NCBI GenBank assembly: GCA_034717495.1
Contig: JAYELL010000091.1
Span: 1 to 64,000, forward strand
Direction: 5' to 3'
Length of the DNA stretch: 64,000 nt
Origin: Chloroflexota bacterium
GTDB lineage: Bacteria; Chloroflexota; Anaerolineae; JAAEKA01
The notes beneath the pieces were generated by a model. The model had not been told where the DNA came from and searched no databases. It was given only the letters and a program-made list of their open reading frames with translations. Position numbers and translations under genes: made by a program. Positions 26,313 to 34,943 of the stretch are shown here, in pieces (position 1 is the first letter of the stretch; each line of letters starts with the position of its first letter).

Positions 26313-27737
26313 TCAAGTCCACTCCCACGGCAAGGTGTTCTGATAGATCCAGGCCACCGTGTGCATGACACTGACCGCGGTCAACATCAAGCCGGCTTGA
26401 GCCAATTGGAATCGATCTGGCAATGCCTTGGGCAACAAGCGGGCCAGCAGGAGCGTGCCGGGTATTGCAGCCAGACTGAACAGATCCCAGTCGCGTTGTC
26501 CGCCGTAGTCCGGGTTCCACAGCCAGGTGAACAACCAATAGAGACCAGTGCATAGCGCCAGAAAGACAATATCAGCAGTCCATACCCGGGGGGAAGCCGG
26601 GTCCTTGCGCTGGCTGAAAAGGGCGATGATGACGATAAAAAAAGCGCCCAGCGTGACCGGGGCCGTCAATACCTGCTCGTTAAGAAAGTCTCTTACATGA
26701 AGCCAGGAGAACATGGTATAGTGCTCCCAGCGGGTCGAGACCTCGGTCAGTGGAACGAACCACCGGGCATCGCCTCCACCGGGCCGATCGGTGGTTACAA
26801 GTGTGTCTACCCCATGCCCGCTGAGGGTCATAATGACTATGACGCTGCCTGCTACAGCAATTAGGGGCACCGCTACCTGCAGGGCGGCCCTGAGCCACCG
26901 CTGTGGGTCCTTCTCGTTCTGCCCGATCCAAACCCATGCCACGAAGAGAAGTGCCGGGTCGAGGACGACCGTAGAGGGATGCAGCGCGTTAGTGATTGCC
27001 AGGGCCAGGACGGGCTGCCGCAGTGGTCGTTGACCCTGGAGGCATTGCAGGGCTAACCAGAGGAAGAGCAAGATGCCAACTGCCGCGAGGCTGTAGTTTT
27101 CGGCATACCCGAAAAAGAGTTGCATGACACCCAGCGATCCCACAAGTCCCACGATGACCAGTTTTTCGGTGCGGTTCTGCCCGATGCTGTCGGCCAGCCT
27201 GAGTAATACGTAGACATAAAGTACTCCGGCCAGCGGACTGAAAAACCGGTAAGGGGGCCAGGCATCCTGCCATCCCAGAATGGCATTGCCCAATTCCCAA
27301 AGGCGAACATGGAGGAAAACGTCCAGCGGTGCCTGCCAGGTACCGGTCAGGCGCAACGCCGGGTCGGAGTAGGCGATGCCATTGACCAGGATGTAGGCGT
27401 CACCCCAGCGGGTGTGGACGATGCGGAACAGGGTGAAGGGGATGATGGACAGCAGGGCGATCAACAGAAAGAGCAGATTGCGCGGGATGGGCGGAATCCC
27501 TTTCAGGAGTCTGTCGATAGCCTGTGAGAGAATCCCTGCGGCGAATGGCAGGCAGGCAAGAGCGGTTAAGCCGGCCAGCAACCAGCGCCAGATAGGTGGC
27601 AAGTAGGTAATCGGCCAGAGCCCCCATGCAGTTTCTTCGCTAAACAGGGGGGAAACCAGATGCAGGCCTATCAGTCCCAGACAGAAGAGTCGTAGAACTG
27701 TGAGCAGGTGGTCGCCGCGGGCATCAGAGGTGCTCAT
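26313..27737 (-). CDS. Multipass membrane protein of unknown function
   Basis: This 474-aa protein has about eleven hydrophobic helices spread over its length. Larger polar loops occur after the third helix (RIVHTRWGDAYILVNGIAYS) and near the C-terminus (WLWNPDYGGQRDWDLFSL). The layout of many helices with an early acidic loop recalls GT-C-type glycosyltransferases, but I see no diagnostic motif and do not name it so. ATG 27737 lies 22 bp past the stop of the NAD(P)HX repair gene on the same strand, so the two are probably cotranscribed. Confidence 0.7.
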   Translation of the reverse strand: MSTSDARGDHLLTVLRLFCLGLIGLHLVSPLFSEETAWGLWPITYLPPIWRWLLAGLTALACLPFAAGILSQAIDRLLKGIPPIPRNLLFLLIALLSIIPFTLFRIVHTRWGDAYILVNGIAYSDPALRLTGTWQAPLDVFLHVRLWELGNAILGWQDAWPPYRFFSPLAGVLYVYVLLRLADSIGQNRTEKLVIVGLVGSLGVMQLFFGYAENYSLAAVGILLFLWLALQCLQGQRPLRQPVLALAITNALHPSTVVLDPALLFVAWVWIGQNEKDPQRWLRAALQVAVPLIAVAGSVIVIMTLSGHGVDTLVTTDRPGGGDARWFVPLTEVSTRWEHYTMFSWLHVRDFLNEQVLTAPVTLGAFFIVIIALFSQRKDPASPRVWTADIVFLALCTGLYWLFTWLWNPDYGGQRDWDLFSLAAIPGTLLLARLLPKALPDRFQLAQAGLMLTAVSVMHTVAWIYQNTLPWEWT

Positions 27738-27759
27738 GAGAGGACCAGTGCTTGACCGG

Positions 27760-29622
27760 TCAGGCGGCCCGCAACTGCCGGATAGCCGTGGGAAGTTTGT
27801 GAAGCAGATCCCCGGCCACGACGCCGGTATCGCCCAGCTCCTGGCGGGCCAGTTCACCTGTCAGCCCGTGCAGGTAACCGGCAAGCAGAGCAGCTTCGAA
27901 CGGTGCTATCCCCTGGCTCAGTGTGCCAGCGATCGCCCCTGCCAGGACGTCACCGCTACCGGCTGTGGCAAGGGCTGGGTTTGCAAAGGGCAGTACGGCA
28001 AGGCGACCATCGGGCGCTGCTACCACCGTGTACGCTCCTTTTAGTACCACGACCAGGTTCCAGGCAGCGGCCTTTTCGCGGGCGAGACCAATTCGATTGG
28101 CCTGTACTTCCGCCGTTGAGCAGCCACAAAGACGTCCCATTTCGCCTGGGTGGGGCGTGACTATCGTGTCGGGCGGCAGGTACGTGTGCCAATCCTCAAC
28201 CTGAGCAAGCGCATTCAGAGCGTCGGCGTCAAGGACAAGAGGGCAATCCTGCAGAAAGTCAGCCGGAGAGGATTTCGACGTCCGGCGGCGCGCCAAAAAC
28301 CCGATTGCAGGCCCATCGGACTCTTTCTCTTCGATCGCTGCTGCGTCGTCTGCTGCAGGCGCCATCTCTTCTACCGATACCTGCTGCCCGGCCAGGAAGC
28401 CGACGGTCGCTGCACGCTGGCCCTGGAATCCAATCCCGACCAGGCGTTGAACGAACTTGACGGCCTCTTCTTCCTGGCTGAGGCCGGGACCGACCAACAG
28501 GGCCGCGTAACCATCCATGTGCTCTGCCAGGACCTTGACTGCTGTCGGACTCAGGACACCCATCTCCTCTGGCAACAGGAGCCAGGTGCTCTCGGCCAGG
28601 TTCGACGCAAGAATCGGATGCAATGAAGCAATGATGCCGAGAGTCACCAATCCGGCGCCCACCCGATAAGCTGCCGATCCGGACAGGTGGGCGGCACCGG
28701 TGTAGTTCACCGACCCTGCTACGATCATGGTCTTGCCAAAGGTGCCTTTGTGGGCATCAAGGGGGCGGGCCGGCAGCAGACTTTTTGCCAATTCCGGTGT
28801 CACCATCTCGGTCTGAATATTGTCGCCCAGGCCTGGATCGGTGCCGATGTCCGCCACCTCAATCTGGCCGCAGGCTGCAGGACCATCGGCGATGAAATGG
28901 CCTGTCTTCGGATTGGCGAAGGTGATGGTCAGGTCCGCCGCAAGGCTTGCCGGGTCCAGCTCCCCTGTGTCGCAATTCAGTCCACTGGGGCAGTCTACCG
29001 CCACAATCTGGGGCAGTTGATAATCATCGTAGGGAGTCAGCAAAAGGAAGTCAAAGTTGCGGAGCGAGTCAAGCGCCATGGCGGCCTCCATGGAAGAGAG
29101 TTCCGCCGTTTCATCGATCTCCTCATCCTGGAGGGATTCCTCGCTCGTTCGTTCCGCCAATCCCTGGCGCACGGCTGCCAACAGGTCAACCATATCCCCC
29201 TCGATCGGCCGTGATACCCCGGTGCCCAAAAGCGCATCCACAATGACATCTGCATCGATGATCATGTCTTGAAGTTGGGAATAATCCTCATCATCCCTGG
29301 CATGCACGATGGGAATCTTGAGACGGCGCACTGCCTCGAAATTGCTGTTTTTTTCTGGTTTTCGTTTCCAACAGTAAACAGAGACTAACCTGCTTGGATC
29401 CCATTGGTGCAGATAGCGCGCAGCGACGAGGCCATCGCCGCCGTTGTTTCCTGGACCGACCAGTATCAGGATGCCACCGTCGCTGTCCCAGGGCGCCATA
29501 TGGCGTTGAATGCTGGCAGCTACTGAGCGCCCCGCCAGCGCCATCATAGTGTCGTAGCAGTGTCCGGAGGCATCTGCTGCCTGCTCGATCTCTACCATCT
29601 CAGGGACCGTGACGATTTTCAT
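27760..29622 (-). CDS. nnr: Bifunctional NAD(P)HX repair enzyme (epimerase plus ADP-dependent dehydratase)
   Basis: The N-terminal YjeF_N part epimerises the hydrated cofactors NADHX and NADPHX (GPGNNGGDGLVAARYL, VDALLGTG, VAVDCPSGLNCDTG). The C-terminal carbohydrate-kinase-like part dehydrates the S form using ADP (GTFGKTMIVAGS, TPHPGEMGRLCG, ATAGSGDVLAG with the catalytic Asp). At 620 aa it is longer than the usual ~500. The extra length comes from an acidic insert at about 155-185 and a second insert at about 400-450. The second insert holds two similar segments (TVGFLAGQQ and AIGFLARRR). Domain order is normal and there is no frameshift. Confidence 0.93.
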   Translation of the reverse strand: MKIVTVPEMVEIEQAADASGHCYDTMMALAGRSVAASIQRHMAPWDSDGGILILVGPGNNGGDGLVAARYLHQWDPSRLVSVYCWKRKPEKNSNFEAVRRLKIPIVHARDDEDYSQLQDMIIDADVIVDALLGTGVSRPIEGDMVDLLAAVRQGLAERTSEESLQDEEIDETAELSSMEAAMALDSLRNFDFLLLTPYDDYQLPQIVAVDCPSGLNCDTGELDPASLAADLTITFANPKTGHFIADGPAACGQIEVADIGTDPGLGDNIQTEMVTPELAKSLLPARPLDAHKGTFGKTMIVAGSVNYTGAAHLSGSAAYRVGAGLVTLGIIASLHPILASNLAESTWLLLPEEMGVLSPTAVKVLAEHMDGYAALLVGPGLSQEEEAVKFVQRLVGIGFQGQRAATVGFLAGQQVSVEEMAPAADDAAAIEEKESDGPAIGFLARRRTSKSSPADFLQDCPLVLDADALNALAQVEDWHTYLPPDTIVTPHPGEMGRLCGCSTAEVQANRIGLAREKAAAWNLVVVLKGAYTVVAAPDGRLAVLPFANPALATAGSGDVLAGAIAGTLSQGIAPFEAALLAGYLHGLTGELARQELGDTGVVAGDLLHKLPTAIRQLRAA

Positions 29623-29848
29623 GCTAAACGCTGCTCCTTACTTTCTTTGTTATCCGACCTCGTTCCGAGTAGCTGTTTGAAAAGGGGTCGAAGGTCTCCC
29701 CAGGCCGCTCGAAAGCTGTAATTCAGGCCTGGAAACCCGCCTGATGCCGCGAAGCACACTTTGAAGACCCAACAAGTCCATGGACAAGACTTCTCAAACA
29801 GTTTCTGAGTTTCCAGGAGGCTTCGCACAGAATGCCTTGCTCCGCGGG

Positions 29849-30511
29849 TCAAGTTATCGACCGTGCTTCACCCGGTCGTGCTTGGGCCAGCCACCATGCC
29901 AGCAAGAGCATCAACATGAAACAGACCACGAGGATGGCCACGTAAAAAAGCTGAATAGAGCTCGAAGTTGAGGCGCCAATAGGATTCAATGGGTGCCGAA
30001 GGACGCCAGTTCGGGCGCTGAGTAGCGCAACCGCCCCGCCCAAAAGCAGATTGGCCAGAGCACTCAGGCGATCATCGCCAAGCAAGTGGCGGACGACGAT
30101 TACTAACAAGCCAACGCCAATGATCTGGAGGCTCATGGCTGTCCTCGGTTCGTCGAAGGCGATCCACACTCCCCAGGTTGCATAGGTGGGGATGATGCTC
30201 AGCAGGAAATGGACGATGAACGATGCCATGGCCGAGACTTGCACCGCGTTGGACCAGTGGAGTAACCGCGAAGAGGGCCTAAAAAAAAACAACAGACCAA
30301 GGAGACCGGAGAGCATTAGTCCCAGCATACCGATGCGAGCCAGGGCGCCATGGAGGTAAAGGACCTTTACCAGGTTGCCTAGCTGCCGTTCGGCGGGTGA
30401 GAGGAGCAGGAGCAGAGCCAGGAGTAATAATAGCGCAATAGCGGCAAGGATGAAGCGTTGACGGGTAAGAACGGGTGGATGTGGCTCCTGCAGGGGTGAG
30501 GCTGTTGACAT
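29849..30511 (-). CDS. CcsA/CcmC-like cytochrome c assembly membrane protein, divergent
   Basis: This 220-aa protein has six membrane helices. The segment KVLYLHGALARIGM, then TYATWGVWIAFDEPRTA, then LRHPLNPIGAS follows the outline of CcmC/CcsA heme-handling proteins. In those proteins a His and a tryptophan-rich WWD loop (WGTWWVWD-like) bind heme. The tryptophan motif is degenerate here, so heme binding is uncertain. The bc-complex operon with two diheme cytochromes is 4-9 kb away and would need such a factor. ATG 30511 has no Shine-Dalgarno and lies six bases behind the -10 box, which suggests a leaderless mRNA. Confidence 0.55.
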   Translation of the reverse strand: MSTASPLQEPHPPVLTRQRFILAAIALLLLLALLLLLSPAERQLGNLVKVLYLHGALARIGMLGLMLSGLLGLLFFFRPSSRLLHWSNAVQVSAMASFIVHFLLSIIPTYATWGVWIAFDEPRTAMSLQIIGVGLLVIVVRHLLGDDRLSALANLLLGGAVALLSARTGVLRHPLNPIGASTSSSIQLFYVAILVVCFMLMLLLAWWLAQARPGEARSIT

Positions 30512-30517
30512 GGAGCG

Positions 30518-30547
30518 ATTGTACCACAGGCGTCGCGCGCTTGACAA
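30518..30547 (-). promoter_or_regulatory. Promoter giving a probable leaderless mRNA for the CcsA/CcmC-like gene
   Basis: TTGTCA (30547-30542) and extended TGGTACAAT (TACAAT at 30523-30518) are 18 bases apart. Six bases separate the -10 from the ATG at 30511, so +1 falls on or beside the A of the ATG. Confidence 0.6.
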
Positions 30548-30570
30548 GAGATAATCGGACGTCCCAAGGC

Positions 30571-30599
30571 TTGACCACTGACGACGTGTAGGCTATACT
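30571..30599 (+). promoter_or_regulatory. Promoter of the 575-aa uncharacterised gene
   Basis: TTGACC (30571-30576) and TATACT (30594-30599) are exactly 17 bases apart. Transcription would start near 30606, giving a ~50-base leader. It is divergent from the promoter of the CcsA/CcmC-like gene. Confidence 0.65.
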
Positions 30600-30656
30600 G
30601 CTGATCAATTCAGTCAATTCGACTCCCGTCGCGTCCCGGTAACATTCCCGATCACT

Positions 30657-32384
30657 ATGCTGCGTACTGTCCCTGAGACCATCAACGAAGAAGTTGATCT
30701 CTATATTCGCACCTACTACTCCCTGCTTCGCAGTTCGGAGGCGATCAGGGTGCGTTCCCTGGAAGATACCCACGCGGCCATGCACGCCAGCTTGCACCCT
30801 TCGGCCGACGATCCGGAACCAGATATTTCGGCCTTTACCTACGCGGCGGCCCGGTTGCCAACCTGCATGCACCAGGTGACCATGGTGTATTTAGGGCAGT
30901 CGGACGAGGTGTTTTTGCGGCGCACCGGAACTGGCATCTCGACCTGGCAGCGGGTCTACGCGGCGGCTCGCCGGCGCAAGATGTTCTTTGATGGGGGGAG
31001 CACGCTGGCATGCTACATTGCCAGTGTAAGCGATATCGACGACCTGATTCCCATATTGACAGCCTACCAGATTGAATGGAATAAACTTCATTTAAGATTC
31101 CATGGGTCGGACACGGCGGCTCGGCTGGAGGATAAGCTGGAGGCAGGCGAACTATCTGATGACGATCAGGAAGCAATCAGACTGGAGCTTGGGCTTACCG
31201 AGGGAGAATTTCTGCGGCTATGCCAGGCCTGGCGAGGCGATCTGGCAGGTAGTTTCTGTAGTCTTGCCAAGCGCCCCGCCGACATAAGGTTGAACTTGCT
31301 GGCGGGGTCGGCATCGGACTATCGCCAGGCAGTCCAGACCTGGTGGAGCAGTGTTGTAGTTGAAGCCGGCCTCGGGCCCCTGGAAGATCGATCCATCTAT
31401 TTCGTCTCCAGCAATCCCCACTCGATTCCCAATCTGCTGACTGGTTTTGCCCGCAGCAGCCGGGACCAGATTCTTGCCTTCCTTGAAAAACATGACCCGG
31501 AGGGCCTGCAGGCCGAATGGCAGCGCACCGTGGAACTGGGCGATCGGGATGGTCAGGAAAACCTGCTGTATTATCTGCAGCGGGCTTATCTGACAGAATA
31601 TCCGGAGCAGGAAGAGGACTGGCTTGCCCGGGAATCCGAGATTGGCGTGCGGCGTGTCGATAATCCCCACTATCTCGATGTCGGCGCCCAGATCATTGAG
31701 TTGGGACGCCTCGACCCTCAAACGCTGGACCCTCGCCTGCAGATGCCGGGACTCGAGAGATTGAGCCAGAGCGAAGCGTTGATTGTCAACGTGGACTACC
31801 CCTTGGGCATGGCTGCTTACAACCTGTTTTCTCAGATATCGGCACGTGTCCCTGCTATTCTGGGCGTGTACATCATGGGCAAGGCTGCAACGCTCAGCGG
31901 CCGTGTGGGCGACGTGATGATTCCCAATGTCATCTATGACGAACACTCCCGGAACACCTACCTGTTCAAGAACTGTTTTGAGGCGGCCGATTTGGCCTCC
32001 TATCTGCTATTTGGCACCGTTTTCGACAACCAGAAGAGCGTCACGGTTCGGGGTACTTTCCTACAGAATCAGCAATATATGGCGGTGTTCTATCGGGAGG
32101 GCTATACCGATATTGAGATGGAAGCCGGTCCCTATTTAAGCGCCATCTACGAGGATATCTATCCCCAGCGGTATCCGGTCAACGAAATCGTCAATCTTTT
32201 CATCAACGCTCCCTACGATATTGGGCTTTTGCACTATGCGTCGGACACGCCCTACAGTCGTCGTCAGCACCTTCTAAGCAAGAGTATGAGTTTCTTTGGG
32301 GTAGACGGCACCTATGCTTCCAGCATTGCCATTGTGCGACGGATTTTTCAGGCAGAACTGGCAAGGCTTCAGTCGGAGGTGTGA
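30657..32384 (+). CDS. Conserved uncharacterised protein with nucleoside-phosphorylase-like C-terminal motifs
   Basis: This 575-aa soluble protein has no signal peptide or membrane helix. Residues 1 to ~370 are mostly helical and unlike anything I can name. Residues ~375-530 carry EALIVNVDYPLGMAAYNL, GVYIMGKAATLSGRVGDVMIPN, VTVRGTFLQNQQYM and DIEMEAGPYLSA. The order of a glycine-rich loop, a GD-V-x-I-P turn and a late EMEAG acidic motif resembles purine-nucleoside phosphorylases and AMP nucleosidase. It may therefore cleave a nucleoside or nucleotide. I believe homologues occur in other Chloroflexota. ATG 30657 lacks a clear Shine-Dalgarno. The YfhO-like gene follows after 9 bp. Confidence 0.7.
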   Translation: MLRTVPETINEEVDLYIRTYYSLLRSSEAIRVRSLEDTHAAMHASLHPSADDPEPDISAFTYAAARLPTCMHQVTMVYLGQSDEVFLRRTGTGISTWQRVYAAARRRKMFFDGGSTLACYIASVSDIDDLIPILTAYQIEWNKLHLRFHGSDTAARLEDKLEAGELSDDDQEAIRLELGLTEGEFLRLCQAWRGDLAGSFCSLAKRPADIRLNLLAGSASDYRQAVQTWWSSVVVEAGLGPLEDRSIYFVSSNPHSIPNLLTGFARSSRDQILAFLEKHDPEGLQAEWQRTVELGDRDGQENLLYYLQRAYLTEYPEQEEDWLARESEIGVRRVDNPHYLDVGAQIIELGRLDPQTLDPRLQMPGLERLSQSEALIVNVDYPLGMAAYNLFSQISARVPAILGVYIMGKAATLSGRVGDVMIPNVIYDEHSRNTYLFKNCFEAADLASYLLFGTVFDNQKSVTVRGTFLQNQQYMAVFYREGYTDIEMEAGPYLSAIYEDIYPQRYPVNEIVNLFINAPYDIGLLHYASDTPYSRRQHLLSKSMSFFGVDGTYASSIAIVRRIFQAELARLQSEV

Positions 32385-32393
32385 GGGTTTCCT

Positions 32394-34862
32394 GTGAGCG
32401 TGATCCTTCTGCTTGTCGGTGTCTGGTTCCTTGTATTCCTTCTGGCCTATTGGCTGCATCGCCAGGGAAGGCCTGACTGGTATAAGGATGTATTGGCAGC
32501 TGGGCTGTTGGGTCTGGCTGCCATCGGTTATTTCTGGCGAATATTGATTGGCGATGCCTACATGCCGGCCGACGGCGGTGACCTGATCTCCTTCCTCTGG
32601 CCGACCTACCGATTCGCCGCCGACAGCTTGCGGTCGGGTACGTGGCCTCTCTGGAACCCCTATCTCTACGGTGGCGCCCCCCACGTTGCGGATATTCAGG
32701 CCGGCTTCCTATACCCGGTCAATCTGGCACTTTTCCTCCTGGTTCCAGGCTTTGGGGTCAGGGCCATGGAAGGGCTCGGTATTCTCCACCTGTGGTGGGC
32801 CGGGTTGGGCATGTATGTCTTCCTGCGAAGTCTGCCGTGGGAGGAGAAAACATCATGGCGGGTGGGCCGTACTGCCGCGCTTGCTGGCGGCCTGGCCTTT
32901 GCTTTCTGCGACGCGCTTTGGATTCATTTCGGCAACCTCAACTACATCGCGGTTGTCAGTTGGCTACCATGGGTAATGACCTGTTTTGGGCGTGCCCTGG
33001 AACATGGTTCTGGCGAAAACGATGGCAGATGGCGCGACCTCGGTTGGGCGGCCTTGGGCGGTCTGTTTCTGGGTATCGCTACTCTGGCGGGCCATATCCA
33101 GGCCACAATCTTCATTGCCGTGGCTGTGGTCTTGTACGGGCTTTTCTGGCTATACTGGGAATTTACGGACCAGAAGAGGGATTGCACAGGATTTTGGGAT
33201 ACCTTGAGGCCTGCCCTGGGACGGTTGATTGCCACTGTCGCTATCCTGGCTGTGGTTGCTTTTCTCATCGCAGCACCGATTCTTCTGCCTGCGCTTCAGT
33301 TGGCCCCGTATTCCGGGAGGGCCGACTGGACCTATCAAGAGGCGGTAGGTTATTCCCTCGCTCCGCCCCAGTGGATCGGCTTGTTGATACCAGGTTTCTT
33401 TGGCCGGGGCCCTCAGCTGCACTGGGGTCCGTGGCCGCGCGTGGAGGCTGGTTATCTGGGCGTTCTTCCGCTGATTCTGGCGGTTCTGGCGCTATTGGCT
33501 CGCCAGGGGCGTCGTACCTGGATACTGGCAGGAATCAGTGGCGTGGCCTTTCTCCTTGCCCTGGGGATCTACAGTGTTCCGCATGGATGGTTAAGCGCCT
33601 TGCCCGGCTTCAACCTGTTACGGGCGCCGGGACGCTTCATGATATTGGTGGACTTTGGACTTGCTGCGCTGGCAGGCGTGGGGTTTCAGGCACTAATTCG
33701 GGCTTCTGCTGCCAGCAATGACTGGCGGGCACTGATTCAGCTTGAGGGTGGATTGCGTTGGGGTGCCAGGGTGCTCATTGCCATCATCGTGCCGCTCACG
33801 CTGGCGGTGCTGCTGCTGACTCAGGATAGAGACCCGGAGATATACATCCGGATGGCAGTGACGGCCATCGCCCTCCTGCTGTTCGTGGGATTCTTTCTAG
33901 CCAGCACTGCCTTGATCGCGGCGCGTCGGGCCGGCTGGGCTCGACCAGGTACTATTGCGGTTCTGGCTCTGATTTTGATTTTTCTCGACCTGGCCAGCAC
34001 GGGCGCTTACTTCGATATTGGCACCAAAAACCCGGCTACCGGCTTCGATCATCCAGAGATTGCTGCGTTTCTATCGCAAGAAGAGGATCCCTTCCGCATC
34101 GATGCCCGGACCGGAATCGATCAGCTGTGGCAGCCCAACACAGCTTTTTTTGCCGAGGTGGATGACGTGTGGGGATTGGTAAATCCCTCGGTGCTGGCTT
34201 ACTACGAACGGTATTGGGAGGAAATGGGCAGTCGTTCCAGCCAGCTTTATGACTTTTTGAATGCTCGCTATGTGATTGCCCGCAAGGATGTCGAGCTGGA
34301 TTGGGACAAATTCGAACTGGCTTTTGATGGTGATCCCGATCTAAACCTCTATTTCAACCAGAGGGCCCTGCCGCGGGCACAGCTTGTGTATCAGGCACAG
34401 GTGATCGATTCCTCTCAGGATGCCGAGTTGGTCTGGTCTGCCGTGCACGCGCCCGCCTTCGATCCCTCACAGGAAGTTGTCCTCGAACGCGGCGAAACGA
34501 AACTGTTGCCGGAACTCGGCGAGGCTGCCGGTGAGGGCAGTGTGACCTGGCTTCGGCGTGAACCCAACGATCTCTTGATGGAGGTTACCACGGGTGGCCC
34601 AGGCTATCTGACTTTGAGCGACGTGTGGTATCCCGGGTGGCAGGCTGAGATTATTGCCGATGGTGTGGCGCAGCGGCAGCCCGTGTTACGAGCCAACACT
34701 GCTTTTCGGGCCATTCCCCTCTGGCAGGAGGGCACCTATCAGGTTCGGCTGCGCTTCCAACCGCCCGGTTGGAAGGTAGGGTGGCTGCTGTTCGCTTTGG
34801 CACTGATTCTTTTGGTCTTCATCGCTCTATTGGTCTGGTGGGAACGCCGGCAGACACCTTGA
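32394..34862 (+). CDS. YfhO-family multipass membrane protein
   Basis: This 822-aa protein has about thirteen membrane helices. A first outer loop, PADGGDLISFLWPTYRFAAD followed by WPLWNPYLYGG, is a hallmark of YfhO/GT-C-like proteins. The C-terminal ~250 residues are a periplasm-facing domain (ending YLTLSDVWYPGWQAEI, typical of YfhO) before a last helix. YfhO-type proteins are thought to glycosylate lipid-linked or cell-wall polymers, but the substrate here is unknown. The start is GTG 32394, nine bases after the stop of the upstream gene. A hairpin terminator follows. Confidence 0.85.
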   Translation: MSVILLLVGVWFLVFLLAYWLHRQGRPDWYKDVLAAGLLGLAAIGYFWRILIGDAYMPADGGDLISFLWPTYRFAADSLRSGTWPLWNPYLYGGAPHVADIQAGFLYPVNLALFLLVPGFGVRAMEGLGILHLWWAGLGMYVFLRSLPWEEKTSWRVGRTAALAGGLAFAFCDALWIHFGNLNYIAVVSWLPWVMTCFGRALEHGSGENDGRWRDLGWAALGGLFLGIATLAGHIQATIFIAVAVVLYGLFWLYWEFTDQKRDCTGFWDTLRPALGRLIATVAILAVVAFLIAAPILLPALQLAPYSGRADWTYQEAVGYSLAPPQWIGLLIPGFFGRGPQLHWGPWPRVEAGYLGVLPLILAVLALLARQGRRTWILAGISGVAFLLALGIYSVPHGWLSALPGFNLLRAPGRFMILVDFGLAALAGVGFQALIRASAASNDWRALIQLEGGLRWGARVLIAIIVPLTLAVLLLTQDRDPEIYIRMAVTAIALLLFVGFFLASTALIAARRAGWARPGTIAVLALILIFLDLASTGAYFDIGTKNPATGFDHPEIAAFLSQEEDPFRIDARTGIDQLWQPNTAFFAEVDDVWGLVNPSVLAYYERYWEEMGSRSSQLYDFLNARYVIARKDVELDWDKFELAFDGDPDLNLYFNQRALPRAQLVYQAQVIDSSQDAELVWSAVHAPAFDPSQEVVLERGETKLLPELGEAAGEGSVTWLRREPNDLLMEVTTGGPGYLTLSDVWYPGWQAEIIADGVAQRQPVLRANTAFRAIPLWQEGTYQVRLRFQPPGWKVGWLLFALALILLVFIALLVWWERRQTP

Positions 34863-34882
34863 AGATACCGGTTGGAATCATT

Positions 34883-34911
34883 AGCCCCCGGAACCATGCG
34901 GTCCGGGGGCT
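34883..34911 (+). terminator. Intrinsic terminator hairpin after the YfhO-like gene
   Basis: AGCCCCCGGA (34883-34892) pairs perfectly with TCCGGGGGCT (34902-34911) around a 9-base loop that can pair further (CC/GG). A short T run follows (GATTTTT). It sits between two converging genes and may stop both. Confidence 0.75.
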
Positions 34912-34943
34912 TCGTGATTTTTGAAAGCAATTGGCGAAGCGAC

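Noticed and set aside
29623-29848. Inverted repeats (CCTGGAAAC/GTTTCCAGG, GCGAAGC/GCTTCGC) suggesting a small mobile element
   Set aside because: The arms are in swapped order and do not form terminal inverted repeats, and no target duplication is seen.
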